In this document: positions 6,390 through 14,748 of the stretch, in pieces
Layout of the letters: the number at the start of each line of letters is the position of its first letter
Position numbering within the stretch: position 1 is the first letter of the stretch
DNA from: UMGS1590 sp963558655
Lineage (GTDB): Bacteria; Bacillota; Peptococcia; Peptococcales; Peptococcaceae
Assembly: GCA_963558655.1 (NCBI GenBank)
Contig: CAUWHJ010000014.1
Span: 1-64,000 of the forward strand
DNA length: 64,000 nt
Reading direction: 5' to 3'
The notes under the pieces: generated by a model
What the model saw: only the letters and a program-made list of their open reading frames with translations
The model's database searches: none
Told to the model about the DNA's origin: nothing
Program-made: the position numbers and the translations under genes

Positions 6390-6728
6390 ATGAAATATGA
6401 ATTAAAAGTTGAAGCAGAATCAATGGATGAACTTTTAGGGTTGTTTGCAAATTTGAAAGACAGACCGATCAATGAGTTGCCGAAGCCTAGCAAGGTTACG
6501 GTTGAGGTGGGCGATGAGCCGCAATCGAAACCAGCAACATCTACAGAGCCTGAGGCACCAGTGATTACGCTGGCAGATGTGCAGCGGAAGTTTAAGGCGA
6601 AAGCCAATACTGGCAACAAGGCACATATGCGTGAGATCTTGCAGCACTATGGCGCTAATCGTGTGAGCGAGCTCAAAGAATCGGATTATGCGGATGTGAT
6701 GCAAGAGCTCGAACTGGTGGAGGCATAA
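6390..6728 (+). CDS. Hypothetical protein of the replication block (112 aa)
   Basis: SD AGGAGG eight bases before the ATG. A helical N-terminus (KVEAESMDELLGLFANL), a P/E/T-rich linker (about 45-68) and a C-terminal helical domain with LADVQRKFKAKANTGNKAHM. It ends just before the DUF2800 gene. This two-domain layout is common in phage recombination cassettes as a small DNA- or subunit-binding factor, but I cannot name its family. Confidence 0.65.
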   Translation: MKYELKVEAESMDELLGLFANLKDRPINELPKPSKVTVEVGDEPQSKPATSTEPEAPVITLADVQRKFKAKANTGNKAHMREILQHYGANRVSELKESDYADVMQELELVEA

Positions 6729-6729
6729 A

Positions 6730-7878
6730 ATGGCACAACACGCATTACTCAGCGCATCGAGCGCGGCGCGATGGCTCAACTGTCCGCGTTCGGTGCGATT
6801 GACGGAGAATATCAAGGAAGAGGGGGCAAGCGTTTATGCTGCCGAAGGTACTCTTGCCCATGCATTGGCCGAGGACGCACTGCGCTGGTACAAAGACCAC
6901 GGCTCACTCAAGGGCTGGCGCATCCCACGTAAGCTGAAAGACAGCGATCTGTGGTATGACGGCATGAAGGACGATGTGTTTCCCTATGTGGAGTATGTGA
7001 TCGAGACTTTCGAATCGCGTGGAGAAGCGTCGGCACTAGATATCGAAAGCCGACTGGATTTCTCAGAATATGTACCTGACGGCTTCGGTACAGGGGACGC
7101 CGTGATTGTGGATGATGGCACGCTCGAAATTGTGGACTTGAAGTTTGGTAAAGGTGTCCCTGTCGATGCAGACAACAACCCACAGATTATGCTCTATGGT
7201 TTGGGCGCACTTTTAGCCTACGATTACATTTATTCCATCGAAAAAGTGCGGATGACGATTGTGCAACCGCGTTTGGATCACATCACGACGTTTGAGATAG
7301 CAGCAGCTGATCTACTTGACTGGGCTGAGAATACGGTTAAGCCAATCGCAAAGCTTGCCTATGATGGTAAAGGCGAGCAGAAAGCTGGTGACTGGTGTAG
7401 ATGGTGCAAGATTAAAGCGACTTGCCGCACTCGCGCTCAGACACTTATGGCAATCACGGATAAACGCAATCAGGAAGAACTTAGCGATGAGGAAATCTCT
7501 GAAATCCTATCAGCGCGAGACGCCATCAAACGCTGGCTCACGGACATTGAAGATACAGTCATGGATCGTCTGACCGCTGGCGGAAAGCTCGGGGGCTGGA
7601 AGCTTGTTGAAGGCCGAAGCAATCGCAAAATCAATGATCCGGAAAAACTTGCAGGCTGTCTGATGGAATACTATCCTGCAGAACTGATCTATAAGCCGCA
7701 AGAACTGAAAACACTGACCGATTTGGAAAAGCTCGTAGGCAAGAAACGCTTTGCTGATGAATTTGGCGATTTTGTGTATAAACCCGAGGGCAAACCAACG
7801 TTGGTGCCGGAAAGCGATAAGCGTCCAGCGTTGCATACTCCTGAAGCAGAGTTTGAATTTGAGGAGGCAGAAGGATGA
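6730..7878 (+). CDS. DUF2800 PD-(D/E)XK exonuclease (RecB/Cas4-like)
   Basis: A 382-residue protein of the DUF2800 family, related to the nuclease domain of RecB and Cas4. Seen: LSASSAARWLNCPRSVRL at the N-terminus with the first cysteine, FGTGDAVIV (catalytic D), IVDLKFGKG (D-x-K) and a downstream CRWC...C cluster (about 220-236) that with the first cysteine would hold an iron-sulfur cluster. It probably resects double-stranded ends, working with the DUF2815 single-strand binder two genes later. The stop overlaps the next start (ATGA). Confidence 0.9.
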   Translation: MAQHALLSASSAARWLNCPRSVRLTENIKEEGASVYAAEGTLAHALAEDALRWYKDHGSLKGWRIPRKLKDSDLWYDGMKDDVFPYVEYVIETFESRGEASALDIESRLDFSEYVPDGFGTGDAVIVDDGTLEIVDLKFGKGVPVDADNNPQIMLYGLGALLAYDYIYSIEKVRMTIVQPRLDHITTFEIAAADLLDWAENTVKPIAKLAYDGKGEQKAGDWCRWCKIKATCRTRAQTLMAITDKRNQEELSDEEISEILSARDAIKRWLTDIEDTVMDRLTAGGKLGGWKLVEGRSNRKINDPEKLAGCLMEYYPAELIYKPQELKTLTDLEKLVGKKRFADEFGDFVYKPEGKPTLVPESDKRPALHTPEAEFEFEEAEG

Positions 7879-8039
7879 GCACTGAAAACTTCGAGGTTTT
7901 GAACGAACTGAAAGAAATCAACCGTACATTGAAGAATATCGAAAAGAATACACAGAACAACGGTAATTTGGTTATTCCAAAGGAATTGATCGCAATGCTG
8001 TTTAATATGAACAACACTATGAATTTTGGAGGTAATTGA
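7875..8039 (+). CDS. Small hypothetical protein (54 aa)
   Basis: ATG at 7875 overlaps the DUF2800 stop (ATGA), with AGGAGG about nine bases upstream. It encodes 54 residues, TGA at 8037-8039, with a helical coiled-coil-like start (NFEVLNELKEINRTLKNIEK) and an amphipathic C-terminal part. The next SD (GGAGG) is inside its last codons. Position between nuclease and SSB suggests an accessory subunit. Function not recognised. Confidence 0.65.
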   Translation: MSTENFEVLNELKEINRTLKNIEKNTQNNGNLVIPKELIAMLFNMNNTMNFGGN

Positions 8040-8040
8040 A

Positions 8041-8613
8041 ATGAGTAACACTAACACAATCCTTAGAGGCCGAATCTCTTATGCACACATCTTCGAACCG
8101 CACGCCATGGAAGGGCAAGATCCTAAATATAGTTTGTCGCTGATCATCTCAAAAGACGATGAAGTGATGATCGCAAGGGCGAAGAAGGCCATTGAAGCGG
8201 CAGTGCAGAACGGCATTGAAAAGAAATGGGGCGGTAAAAAGCCTTCGGGCTTGCATCTGCCACTCAGAGACGGTGATGAAGACCGTCCAGACGATCCGGC
8301 TTATGCTAACAGTTACTTTATCAACTGCAACGCCGGTGAAAAATATCCGCCACAGGTGGTGCTCCGTTATCGAGACCCTGAGACCGGAAAACCCATGCTG
8401 GGCGATGAGGATACGGTATATAGCGGCTGCATCTGCAATGTATCTGTGAACTTCTATCCCTTCGCTGTGAGTGGCAACAAAGGTGTTGCCGCCGGCTTAG
8501 GCAACGTCCAGAAGTGGGAAGACGGCGAACGTCTTGGCGGTAGTCGTAAGAGTGCCGAAAGTGAGTTCGACTTTGACGAAGCAGAAGAGGCTGATCTCGA
8601 TGACCTCTTATGA
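8041..8613 (+). CDS. DUF2815 single-stranded DNA-binding protein
   Basis: A 190-residue protein of the DUF2815 family, OB-fold proteins like T7 gp2.5. The start at 8041 (MSNTNTILRGRISYAHIFEP) has GGAGG seven to ten bases away. The centre is rich in aromatic strand residues (YANSYFINCNAGEK, CNVSVNFYPF) and the C-terminus is a strongly acidic tail (EADLDDLL), the hallmark through which SSB proteins recruit polymerase and helicase. It probably coats ssDNA in phage replication and recombination. It overlaps the polymerase gene by 14 bases. Confidence 0.9.
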   Translation: MSNTNTILRGRISYAHIFEPHAMEGQDPKYSLSLIISKDDEVMIARAKKAIEAAVQNGIEKKWGGKKPSGLHLPLRDGDEDRPDDPAYANSYFINCNAGEKYPPQVVLRYRDPETGKPMLGDEDTVYSGCICNVSVNFYPFAVSGNKGVAAGLGNVQKWEDGERLGGSRKSAESEFDFDEAEEADLDDLL

Positions 8614-10546
8614 TCACAGCCTTGCCATTGATATAGAAACTTTTAGTGATCTTGATTTGGGTGCTGTCGGTGTTTACAAGTACACCGACACCCCATCTTT
8701 TGATGTACTGCTCTTTGCTTATGCGTATGACGATGAGCCGGTGCAGATCATTGATCTGACCAAAGACAAGTTGCCGCAGGGGCTGGTGCGTGATCTCTAT
8801 GATAGGCACGTGCTTAAAACGGCGTTCAATGCATCCTTTGAACGGGTGTGCTTGAATAAATACCTGAATGGATTCACAGGCCCATGGGATTGCACGATGA
8901 TTCGGGCTTGGGAGCTGGGCATTGCCGGCAATCTTGCCACCGTTGGCAGACGTGTAGGCATCGCCGAAGAAGAGCGCAAGCTCGACGGCTCGCAGCTCAT
9001 TCGGACGTTTTGCAAACCGAGGAAACCCAGCAAGAACAATCCCTCGACACGTTGGATGCCAGCAGACAAGCCAGAAGAGTGGGCGGCGTTTACAGAATAC
9101 TGCATGAGAGACGTTGAAGCAGAACGGGCGATAAGAAATAAGCTTATTCAGCTGCCAATGCTCGAACAGGAACACCAGCTGTACCAGTTGGATCAAGCCA
9201 TCAACGACCGAGGAATCCGTATAGACGTTGATTTTTGCAAAGCAGCTATAAAGATATCCGATGACATTACCGCGGCCGCAGAACGAAAATATGAGGCGCT
9301 CACAGGCACTGCCAGCCCTCGACAGGTGGCAGCGTTAAAAGCATGGATACAGAATCAGACGGGCGTTGAGGTTGAATCGTTGGCCAAAGACAGGATGCCA
9401 GAATTGATAGAACAATTTGCTGACTATCCAGACGTTGTGGAGGCGTTGCGTTTGCGCTCATTGCTTGGCAAGTCATCCATTGCCAAATACGGCAAGATGC
9501 TTGAGACGGCATGCAGCGACGGGCGCAGCCGTGGCAATATCCAGTTCTTTGGCGCTCACACGGGAAGATGGGCTGGACGACTTATCCAGCTGCAAAACCT
9601 CAGCCGCAACAGTTTGGACGATCTGGACACAGCACGCGCAACAGTAGCCACCGGGGACGCAGAGTTGCTTGATATGATTTACGACGATCCGACAGATATT
9701 CTGCGTCAGTGTATACGCACAGCAATTATCCCCAATCCGGGGAAAAAGTTTATTGTCGCCGACTTTAGTGCGATCGAGGCCCGCGTGATCGCGTGGCTGG
9801 CGGGCGAGCGCTGGCGGTTGGAAACGTTTGAGGCTGGTGGCGACATCTACTGTGCGTCGGCGTCGCAGATGTTCGGTGTTCCCGTGGTCAAGCATGGCGT
9901 CAATGGTCACCTGCGCCAGAAGGGTAAAGTCGCCGAGCTGGCCCTCGGTTATGCGGGATCGGTAGGCGCGCTCAAAGCGATGGGCGCACTTAAGATGGGT
10001 ATGGCTGAAAACGAGCTCAAGCCAATCGTGGATAAATGGCGGGAAGCCAGCCCACATGTGGTGAAGCTGTGGCATCTCATTGAAGATGCGTGCATCGCAT
10101 GTATCAGGGATCACCAGCCGCATCGCATCAATAAGTACCTATCTGTGCTGTGGGAAAAGGGGTTGTTGTTTGTGGTGCTCCCGTCTGGTCGGCGCATGGG
10201 CTATGCACGTCCACAACTGGATGTTGATCAATACGGGCGTGCAAGAATGAGTTATGAAGACGTTACTTTAGGGAAGGTTGGTCGCGTTGAAACCTATTAC
10301 GGGAAATTGACCGAAAACGTGGTGCAGGCAGTAGCGCGGGATTGTTTGGCGCATGCCATGTTGGCATTGGATGCTAAGGGATATGAAATCGTTTTCCATG
10401 TCCACGATGAGTGCATCATCGAAGTGCCGGAGCACGAAGACGCACTCGAAGATGTCTGCCGTATCATGGGAAAGTCGATACCGTGGGCGCCAGGGCTGCC
10501 ATTAAGGGCTGATGGCTATGAATGCTGTTATTACAAGAAAGATTGA
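8600..10546 (+). CDS. Phage family A DNA polymerase
   Basis: A 648-residue replicative polymerase. The start at 8600 (MTSYDHSLAIDIETFSD) puts exonuclease motif I (DIETF) at residue 10; the extra frame upstream lies in the SSB gene. Polymerase motifs: A, FIVADFSAIEARVIAWLAGE; B, RQKGKVAELALGYAGS (K and Y of the fingers); C, VFHVHDECIIE with the catalytic D. Unlike host Pol I it has an intact 3-5 proofreading motif and no 5-nuclease domain, as in T7- and SPO1-type enzymes. It would copy phage DNA together with the VirE primase-helicase and DUF2815. Confidence 0.95.
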   Translation: MTSYDHSLAIDIETFSDLDLGAVGVYKYTDTPSFDVLLFAYAYDDEPVQIIDLTKDKLPQGLVRDLYDRHVLKTAFNASFERVCLNKYLNGFTGPWDCTMIRAWELGIAGNLATVGRRVGIAEEERKLDGSQLIRTFCKPRKPSKNNPSTRWMPADKPEEWAAFTEYCMRDVEAERAIRNKLIQLPMLEQEHQLYQLDQAINDRGIRIDVDFCKAAIKISDDITAAAERKYEALTGTASPRQVAALKAWIQNQTGVEVESLAKDRMPELIEQFADYPDVVEALRLRSLLGKSSIAKYGKMLETACSDGRSRGNIQFFGAHTGRWAGRLIQLQNLSRNSLDDLDTARATVATGDAELLDMIYDDPTDILRQCIRTAIIPNPGKKFIVADFSAIEARVIAWLAGERWRLETFEAGGDIYCASASQMFGVPVVKHGVNGHLRQKGKVAELALGYAGSVGALKAMGALKMGMAENELKPIVDKWREASPHVVKLWHLIEDACIACIRDHQPHRINKYLSVLWEKGLLFVVLPSGRRMGYARPQLDVDQYGRARMSYEDVTLGKVGRVETYYGKLTENVVQAVARDCLAHAMLALDAKGYEIVFHVHDECIIEVPEHEDALEDVCRIMGKSIPWAPGLPLRADGYECCYYKKD

Positions 10547-10558
10547 GGAGGATTAACA

Positions 10559-10870
10559 ATGACTGACTATATTGAAAGAAAAGCACTAGATAAAGCGTTG
10601 GCGGTAGCAGGCGCTTTGGATAGCGTCAAGCGGCGCAAGGCGTGGGTCGAGGCGGTCTGCATTGTGCATGATATGCCCGCCGCGGACGTTGCGCCGGTGG
10701 TGCACGCAGAGAATGTTACAAACGCGCACCCATCTGACGAGTTTGAATGCTCTAATTGTGGTCTCATTTTGCGAAATTACAGTAGGTATGACCCAGAAGA
10801 AGACGCTTACTATGAATTTACAGATTGGAACCACTGTCCTAGATGTGGCGCAAGAATGGATGGCGAATAA
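10559..10870 (+). CDS. Zinc-ribbon hypothetical protein (103 aa)
   Basis: A helical N-terminal half (YIERKALDKALAVAGALD) and a C-terminal zinc ribbon with C-x2-C (FECSNCGL) and C-x2-C (NHCPRCGARM), a common plan in small Bacillota phage proteins. SD GAGGAGG ten bases upstream. It may bind nucleic acid or a protein partner; the specific role is unknown. Confidence 0.75.
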   Translation: MTDYIERKALDKALAVAGALDSVKRRKAWVEAVCIVHDMPAADVAPVVHAENVTNAHPSDEFECSNCGLILRNYSRYDPEEDAYYEFTDWNHCPRCGARMDGE

Positions 10871-10872
10871 AA

Positions 10873-11385
10873 ATGAAAATCAAAATTGAAGGCTTATTGC
10901 CTGCCGTTGGGTCTAAACCTATATACGACTGGGAAATCTATGTTGATGGTGAGCCTTACGAGGTTAAAACTCTGTATGACAACCAGACGTGGGATGAGTT
11001 AGAAATTGATATTGAGCCCAAAAAGCACGAAGAGGAAGGTGAGAAAATGCTGAATATTGATAGGTACAGGAATGATCTTGTTAAGGCAATCAATGGATCT
11101 GCTATGCCAATAGAAGAAACTATATGCGTTGCGGCGGATAAAGACAGCTATGGGGAAGCTCTTAGTTGGCTGTTCAGCAAATATGAACCGCCATTGCTAG
11201 AGAACGGCGACGCACTGAAGCCGGGCGATTGGATTATGGTGAAGGATGATGATGACGAACCTTGGACTAATGTGCAATTCCTTGCCTACATCGACGGGGT
11301 GTTTTACACAAGAGAACCATTGCTTGGAGGAACGTTCAAGATCAAGGCGTATCTGCAAGCCTGCCTGCTGATGGAGGGAGAATGA
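10873..11385 (+). CDS. Hypothetical protein, probably two fused phage modules
   Basis: A 170-residue frame from 10873 (MKIKIEGLLPAVGS), which has only a weak SD. A second in-frame ATG at 11047 (MLNIDRYRNDLVKAI) is preceded by a much better SD (GAGGAAGGTGAG) and begins with a word that starts independent small phage proteins. The N-terminal 58 residues look like a separate strand-rich domain. So this is either one fusion protein or a gene with an internal start producing a second, 112-residue protein. Function not recognised. Confidence 0.6.
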   Translation: MKIKIEGLLPAVGSKPIYDWEIYVDGEPYEVKTLYDNQTWDELEIDIEPKKHEEEGEKMLNIDRYRNDLVKAINGSAMPIEETICVAADKDSYGEALSWLFSKYEPPLLENGDALKPGDWIMVKDDDDEPWTNVQFLAYIDGVFYTREPLLGGTFKIKAYLQACLLMEGE

Positions 11386-11684
11386 TGAAAGATGAACATT
11401 GGACGCCGGTGCAGGAAGCCCTTCCAAAAAATGAGCAGGCGGTGTTGTTTTCAGTCCTTTGTCGGGCTAAAAACATTGCATTGACATTGCCTTCTGGTGA
11501 GGTCGTGCGTTGTTATAACGGCATAAATTTTAGAGTTACTTGCATGGGATTCTTTTACGCAAAAACTGGCTGTTTCTCAGCACTTTATTGTCCGCTTGAG
11601 GATAATGATGATTTTTACATCGGCGATGAAGATAAAAAAGTCACCGCCTGGGCACCTCTGCCCGTACCCTATCAAGGGAGTTGA
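11382..11684 (+). CDS. DUF551-like protein
   Basis: A 100-residue protein starting at the ATGA overlap with the previous stop. It begins WTPVQEALPKNEQAVLF and ends VTAWAPLPVPY, the start and end pattern of DUF551-family phage proteins, but the middle is longer than usual and contains several cysteines. Function unknown; generally found among replication accessory genes. Confidence 0.75.
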   Translation: MMKDEHWTPVQEALPKNEQAVLFSVLCRAKNIALTLPSGEVVRCYNGINFRVTCMGFFYAKTGCFSALYCPLEDNDDFYIGDEDKKVTAWAPLPVPYQGS

Positions 11685-11690
11685 TGCTCG

Positions 11691-14126
11691 ATGCAAGAAT
11701 TTACAATCGCCACCGGCGCGAGTCGAATGGCGGTGAAATGGAAAAATAAACAGACTTCTCTCGAGGCGTTCATAGAGCGCCTCGGGGATCCTGTTATAAC
11801 GGCAGAAACAGCCGCTCAGTATGCGGCAATGCAGAAAGAAGACAAAGACGCTGCCAAGGATGTAGGAGGTTTCGTTGCTGGCTCTCTCGCAGATGGTAAG
11901 CGCGGTGCTGGTCATGTGCAGTGGCGCAGTATGGTAACGCTGGATCTCGACAACGTGGACACGCACGTATCTGTGGCGGTTAAAACGATCACAGACCGGT
12001 GCCCTTATATGTGGATACTGCATCCGACGCACAGCCATCAGGACCGCGCGCCGCGGCTACGCCTGATCCTGCCACTCGAAACCAACGTCACAGAAGATCA
12101 GTACGAGCCGATCGCCAGACGCATTGCAGCGGATATCAATATTGATTGGTTCGATCCGACAACGTTTCAGGCGTCGCGTCTGATGTTCTGGCCGTCGGTG
12201 CCGCTGGATATGAGAGAAACCTATGCGCGGATCTTCACCATACACGATGGCGCGCTTTGTGCTGGTGCAGAGGTCCTTATGCGGTACACTGACTGGCGCA
12301 ACGTTGGCGAATGGCCTACGACAGGACGCGAAGCGGATCACGTGCAGCACCGCGCGAAGGTACAAGGGAATCCCCTTGAGAAAAATGGCGTGGTGGGTAT
12401 CTTTTGCCGAGCCTATGACATTCATGAGGTGATCGCAAAGCACTTGACCGACGTGTATGTACCGACGGAAAAGCCAGATCGGTATACCTATGCCGCTGGT
12501 TCTACGGTTGGCGGGTTGGTTGTTTATGACGATGTTTTCGCCTACGATAACCATGGCACCTCGCCAGCCAGCGGGACGCTGTGCAACGCCTTCGACCTTG
12601 TGCGCATCCACAAATTCGGCGCACTCGATGAGCGGTGTCGTGTAGATACGGAAATCACCAAACGCCCAAGCTATCAAGAAATGTGCACCTGGGTGGAAAG
12701 TGATGAAGGCTTCAAGCGCCAACGAGCCAAAGAACTGAAGGATCGCCAGGACGCTGCAGCGACAGAGTTTGATTATGATGATGCTGAAGAGGAAAAGGAT
12801 TGGCGCGAGGATCTTGTTTACGACAAAACAGGTCTCATCCCAGCCAAGTTGATTCAGAACGTGGTGCTTATCCTGAATAACGATGAAGCGCTCAAAGATC
12901 GGCTGTACGTTGACGAATTTGCTGGTCGAAACATCGTCAAAGGCGGTACGCCGTGGGACGAAGAAACACGCTCACGGGATTGGACGGACAATGATGATGC
13001 TAATCTCAGGGCGTATTTGGAGGAGGAATATAAATTGTATTGTCCGGGGAAAGTTGCGGATGGTATCAGCAAGGTGTTTACAGAAAACACGATACATCCA
13101 GTACGTGAATATCTGCTGGGCCTGCCAGCATGGGACGGCACCGAACGCATTGCGGATCTGCTTATCAATTACCTTGGTGCGGAGCCAACGGATTACACAA
13201 GGGCTGTCACTAAGACACATCTTGTCGCAGCGGTGGCACGCGTGATGGAGCCTGGGATCAAGTATGATACGATGATCACTCTGTCAGGTAAACAAGGGCT
13301 GGGTAAGTCTACGTTCATACGGATTTTGTGCGGCGATGATTGGTTTAACGATTCTATCCGCGATTTCAAAGGTAAGGAGCCGTTTGAGCAGATCCAAGGA
13401 AGCTGGATGGTAGAAATTGGCGAGCTTGCTGCCTACCGAAAGTCGGACAAAGAAGAGTTCAAGGCGTTTATTTCGAAAACTTCGGACGTGTACCGCCCAG
13501 CATATGGGCGTCGCACGGTGCATCAGCCGCGCCAATGCATCTTTTGGGGCACCACCAATGAAGTACAATTCCTTCGCGATGTCACCGGTGAGCGTCGCAC
13601 GTGGCCTGTCGCTTGCGGGGTAGTGCCTGTGGTGCAGGACATCTTCGAACAGCTACCGGCGGAGCGTGACCAGATCTGGGCGGAAGCACTGACAGCGTAT
13701 CGCGATGGCTGGCCTTTGGTATTGTCGCCAGCGATGGAAAAAACCGCTGATGAGGTTCGAAGCGCCTTCACCGAAGAGGATGCGCGCGTTTACGCCATCG
13801 AGGAATATCTCGAAAAAGAGTTGCCACTTGATTGGAAGGATTGGGCCCTTATTGACCGATGTGGTTGGATTGATGATTACGAACTTAGACCAAAAGGCGT
13901 GAAGACGGCGCCGCGAGAGCAGATTACAGCGCTGGAAATTTGGTGCGAATGTTTTCATGGCAGCATGAATGATTTCCCTAAGCGCGATAACAGTGAAATT
14001 AATCTCATCATGAACAACTTGCCAGAATGGGAACGTGCAGGACAGTGTCGTCTGGGAGTAGCTTACGAGGGACGCCGTCCTAAAGTATCGTTTGTACGCA
14101 AAAAGATAAGAAATGGCGGAAAATAG
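11691..14126 (+). CDS. VirE/VapE-type phage primase-helicase
   Basis: An 811-residue protein with a primase-polymerase N-terminal half (about 1-240: TLDLDNVD, HPTHSHQDRAPRLRL, DWFDPTTFQASRLMFWPS) and a C-terminal VirE superfamily 3-like helicase (about 430-700: Walker A TLSGKQGLGKSTFIRI, Walker B WMVEIGELAA, sensor WGTTNE). It should open and prime phage DNA for the family A polymerase upstream. It is followed directly by the repeat-rich candidate origin. SD GGGAG about 11 bases before the ATG. Confidence 0.95.
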   Translation: MQEFTIATGASRMAVKWKNKQTSLEAFIERLGDPVITAETAAQYAAMQKEDKDAAKDVGGFVAGSLADGKRGAGHVQWRSMVTLDLDNVDTHVSVAVKTITDRCPYMWILHPTHSHQDRAPRLRLILPLETNVTEDQYEPIARRIAADINIDWFDPTTFQASRLMFWPSVPLDMRETYARIFTIHDGALCAGAEVLMRYTDWRNVGEWPTTGREADHVQHRAKVQGNPLEKNGVVGIFCRAYDIHEVIAKHLTDVYVPTEKPDRYTYAAGSTVGGLVVYDDVFAYDNHGTSPASGTLCNAFDLVRIHKFGALDERCRVDTEITKRPSYQEMCTWVESDEGFKRQRAKELKDRQDAAATEFDYDDAEEEKDWREDLVYDKTGLIPAKLIQNVVLILNNDEALKDRLYVDEFAGRNIVKGGTPWDEETRSRDWTDNDDANLRAYLEEEYKLYCPGKVADGISKVFTENTIHPVREYLLGLPAWDGTERIADLLINYLGAEPTDYTRAVTKTHLVAAVARVMEPGIKYDTMITLSGKQGLGKSTFIRILCGDDWFNDSIRDFKGKEPFEQIQGSWMVEIGELAAYRKSDKEEFKAFISKTSDVYRPAYGRRTVHQPRQCIFWGTTNEVQFLRDVTGERRTWPVACGVVPVVQDIFEQLPAERDQIWAEALTAYRDGWPLVLSPAMEKTADEVRSAFTEEDARVYAIEEYLEKELPLDWKDWALIDRCGWIDDYELRPKGVKTAPREQITALEIWCECFHGSMNDFPKRDNSEINLIMNNLPEWERAGQCRLGVAYEGRRPKVSFVRKKIRNGGK

Positions 14127-14445
14127 AGAGGAGCAGAACGCGTCATTAGGGTGACACAGGGTGTCACCCTAAAACCCTCAAGTGTCACCCTGTGTCACCC
14201 ATGATTTTTGTGATGGGTGACAGCTGTTTTTCTGTTCATTGACGCATTTCTTATACTAGTGGCACCCTGTCACCCTAAAAATAGATGAAAAGACTAGAAA
14301 TAAAAAATTTAGAAATATGAGTTATAGTATAACTCATAAAACGAAAATAATAAAAAATAATGTATATAGGAAATTTGGGTGCCAGGGTGACACCTTATTC
14401 ATTCAACAAACACAAAACATTTTATCATGGAGGGATGAAGTAAGA
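14127..14445. other. Non-coding gap between primase and VRR-NUC
   Basis: About 320 bases with no convincing gene. It holds the GGGTGAC repeat cluster, an AT-rich stretch (about 14277-14370, a plausible unwinding element) and a perfect 10-bp-arm palindrome ATGAGTTATAGTATAACTCAT (14317-14337). Confidence 0.7.
14147..14394. repeat. GGGTGAC/GTCACCC repeat cluster, candidate replication origin
   Basis: The word AGGGTGACAC or its complement occurs, in both orientations, near 14147, 14161, 14182, 14192, 14215, 14260, 14269 and 14384. Several copies form back-to-back palindromes. The cluster flanks an AT-rich segment and immediately follows the primase-helicase gene. Iteron-like repeats beside AT-rich DNA are typical of origins; the assignment is inferred. 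Confidence 0.6.
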
Positions 14446-14748
14446 GTGGAATACAGACAAGAGAAAAGCATCGAGGGATACTTCTGCGAGCAAGTGAAAC
14501 AGATCGGCGGCTATGCGATGAAGATCACTTCGCCGGGGATGGCTGGTGTGCCTGATCGCCTGGTGCTGTTCAATGGTGTCGCAGTTTTCGTTGAGCTGAA
14601 AGCGCCAACAAAAGAACCAAAATCGCGCCAGAAGGCGGTGCACCGTTTTCTCTACCGCCTGGGCTTTCCGGTGTCTGTTATAGACAGTAAGGAGATGGTT
14701 GATCGATTCGTGCAGGAGGTGGAGCGCCGTGGAATTTGTACCACATGA
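14446..14748 (+). CDS. VRR-NUC domain nuclease
   Basis: About 100 residues from a GTG at 14446. The frame is open to an ATG at 14317, but that lies in the palindrome/repeat region and has no SD. The body matches phage VRR-NUC proteins: E at EKSIEGYFCEQV, GVPDRLVLFNG (catalytic D) and VFVELKAPTKEPKSRQ (E-x-K), ending in a small wHTH-like tail. The family acts as a structure-specific endonuclease in DNA repair and phage replication, next to the SNF2-like helicase. The overlap with that gene is 20 bases. Confidence 0.9.
   Translation: MEYRQEKSIEGYFCEQVKQIGGYAMKITSPGMAGVPDRLVLFNGVAVFVELKAPTKEPKSRQKAVHRFLYRLGFPVSVIDSKEMVDRFVQEVERRGICTT

Noticed and set aside
8321..9196. Minus-strand frame of 291 codons inside the SSB and polymerase genes
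   Set aside because: Shadow of two well-identified genes, without SD or family pattern.
14147..14394. CRISPR-like array
   Set aside because: Repeats are about 10 bp, in both orientations and irregularly spaced, with no cas genes.
14317..14445. Longer N-terminus for the VRR-NUC protein starting in the palindrome
   Set aside because: No SD, starts within the repeat-rich non-coding region, and the residues are low-complexity and unlike the family; GTG 14446 fits the usual length.
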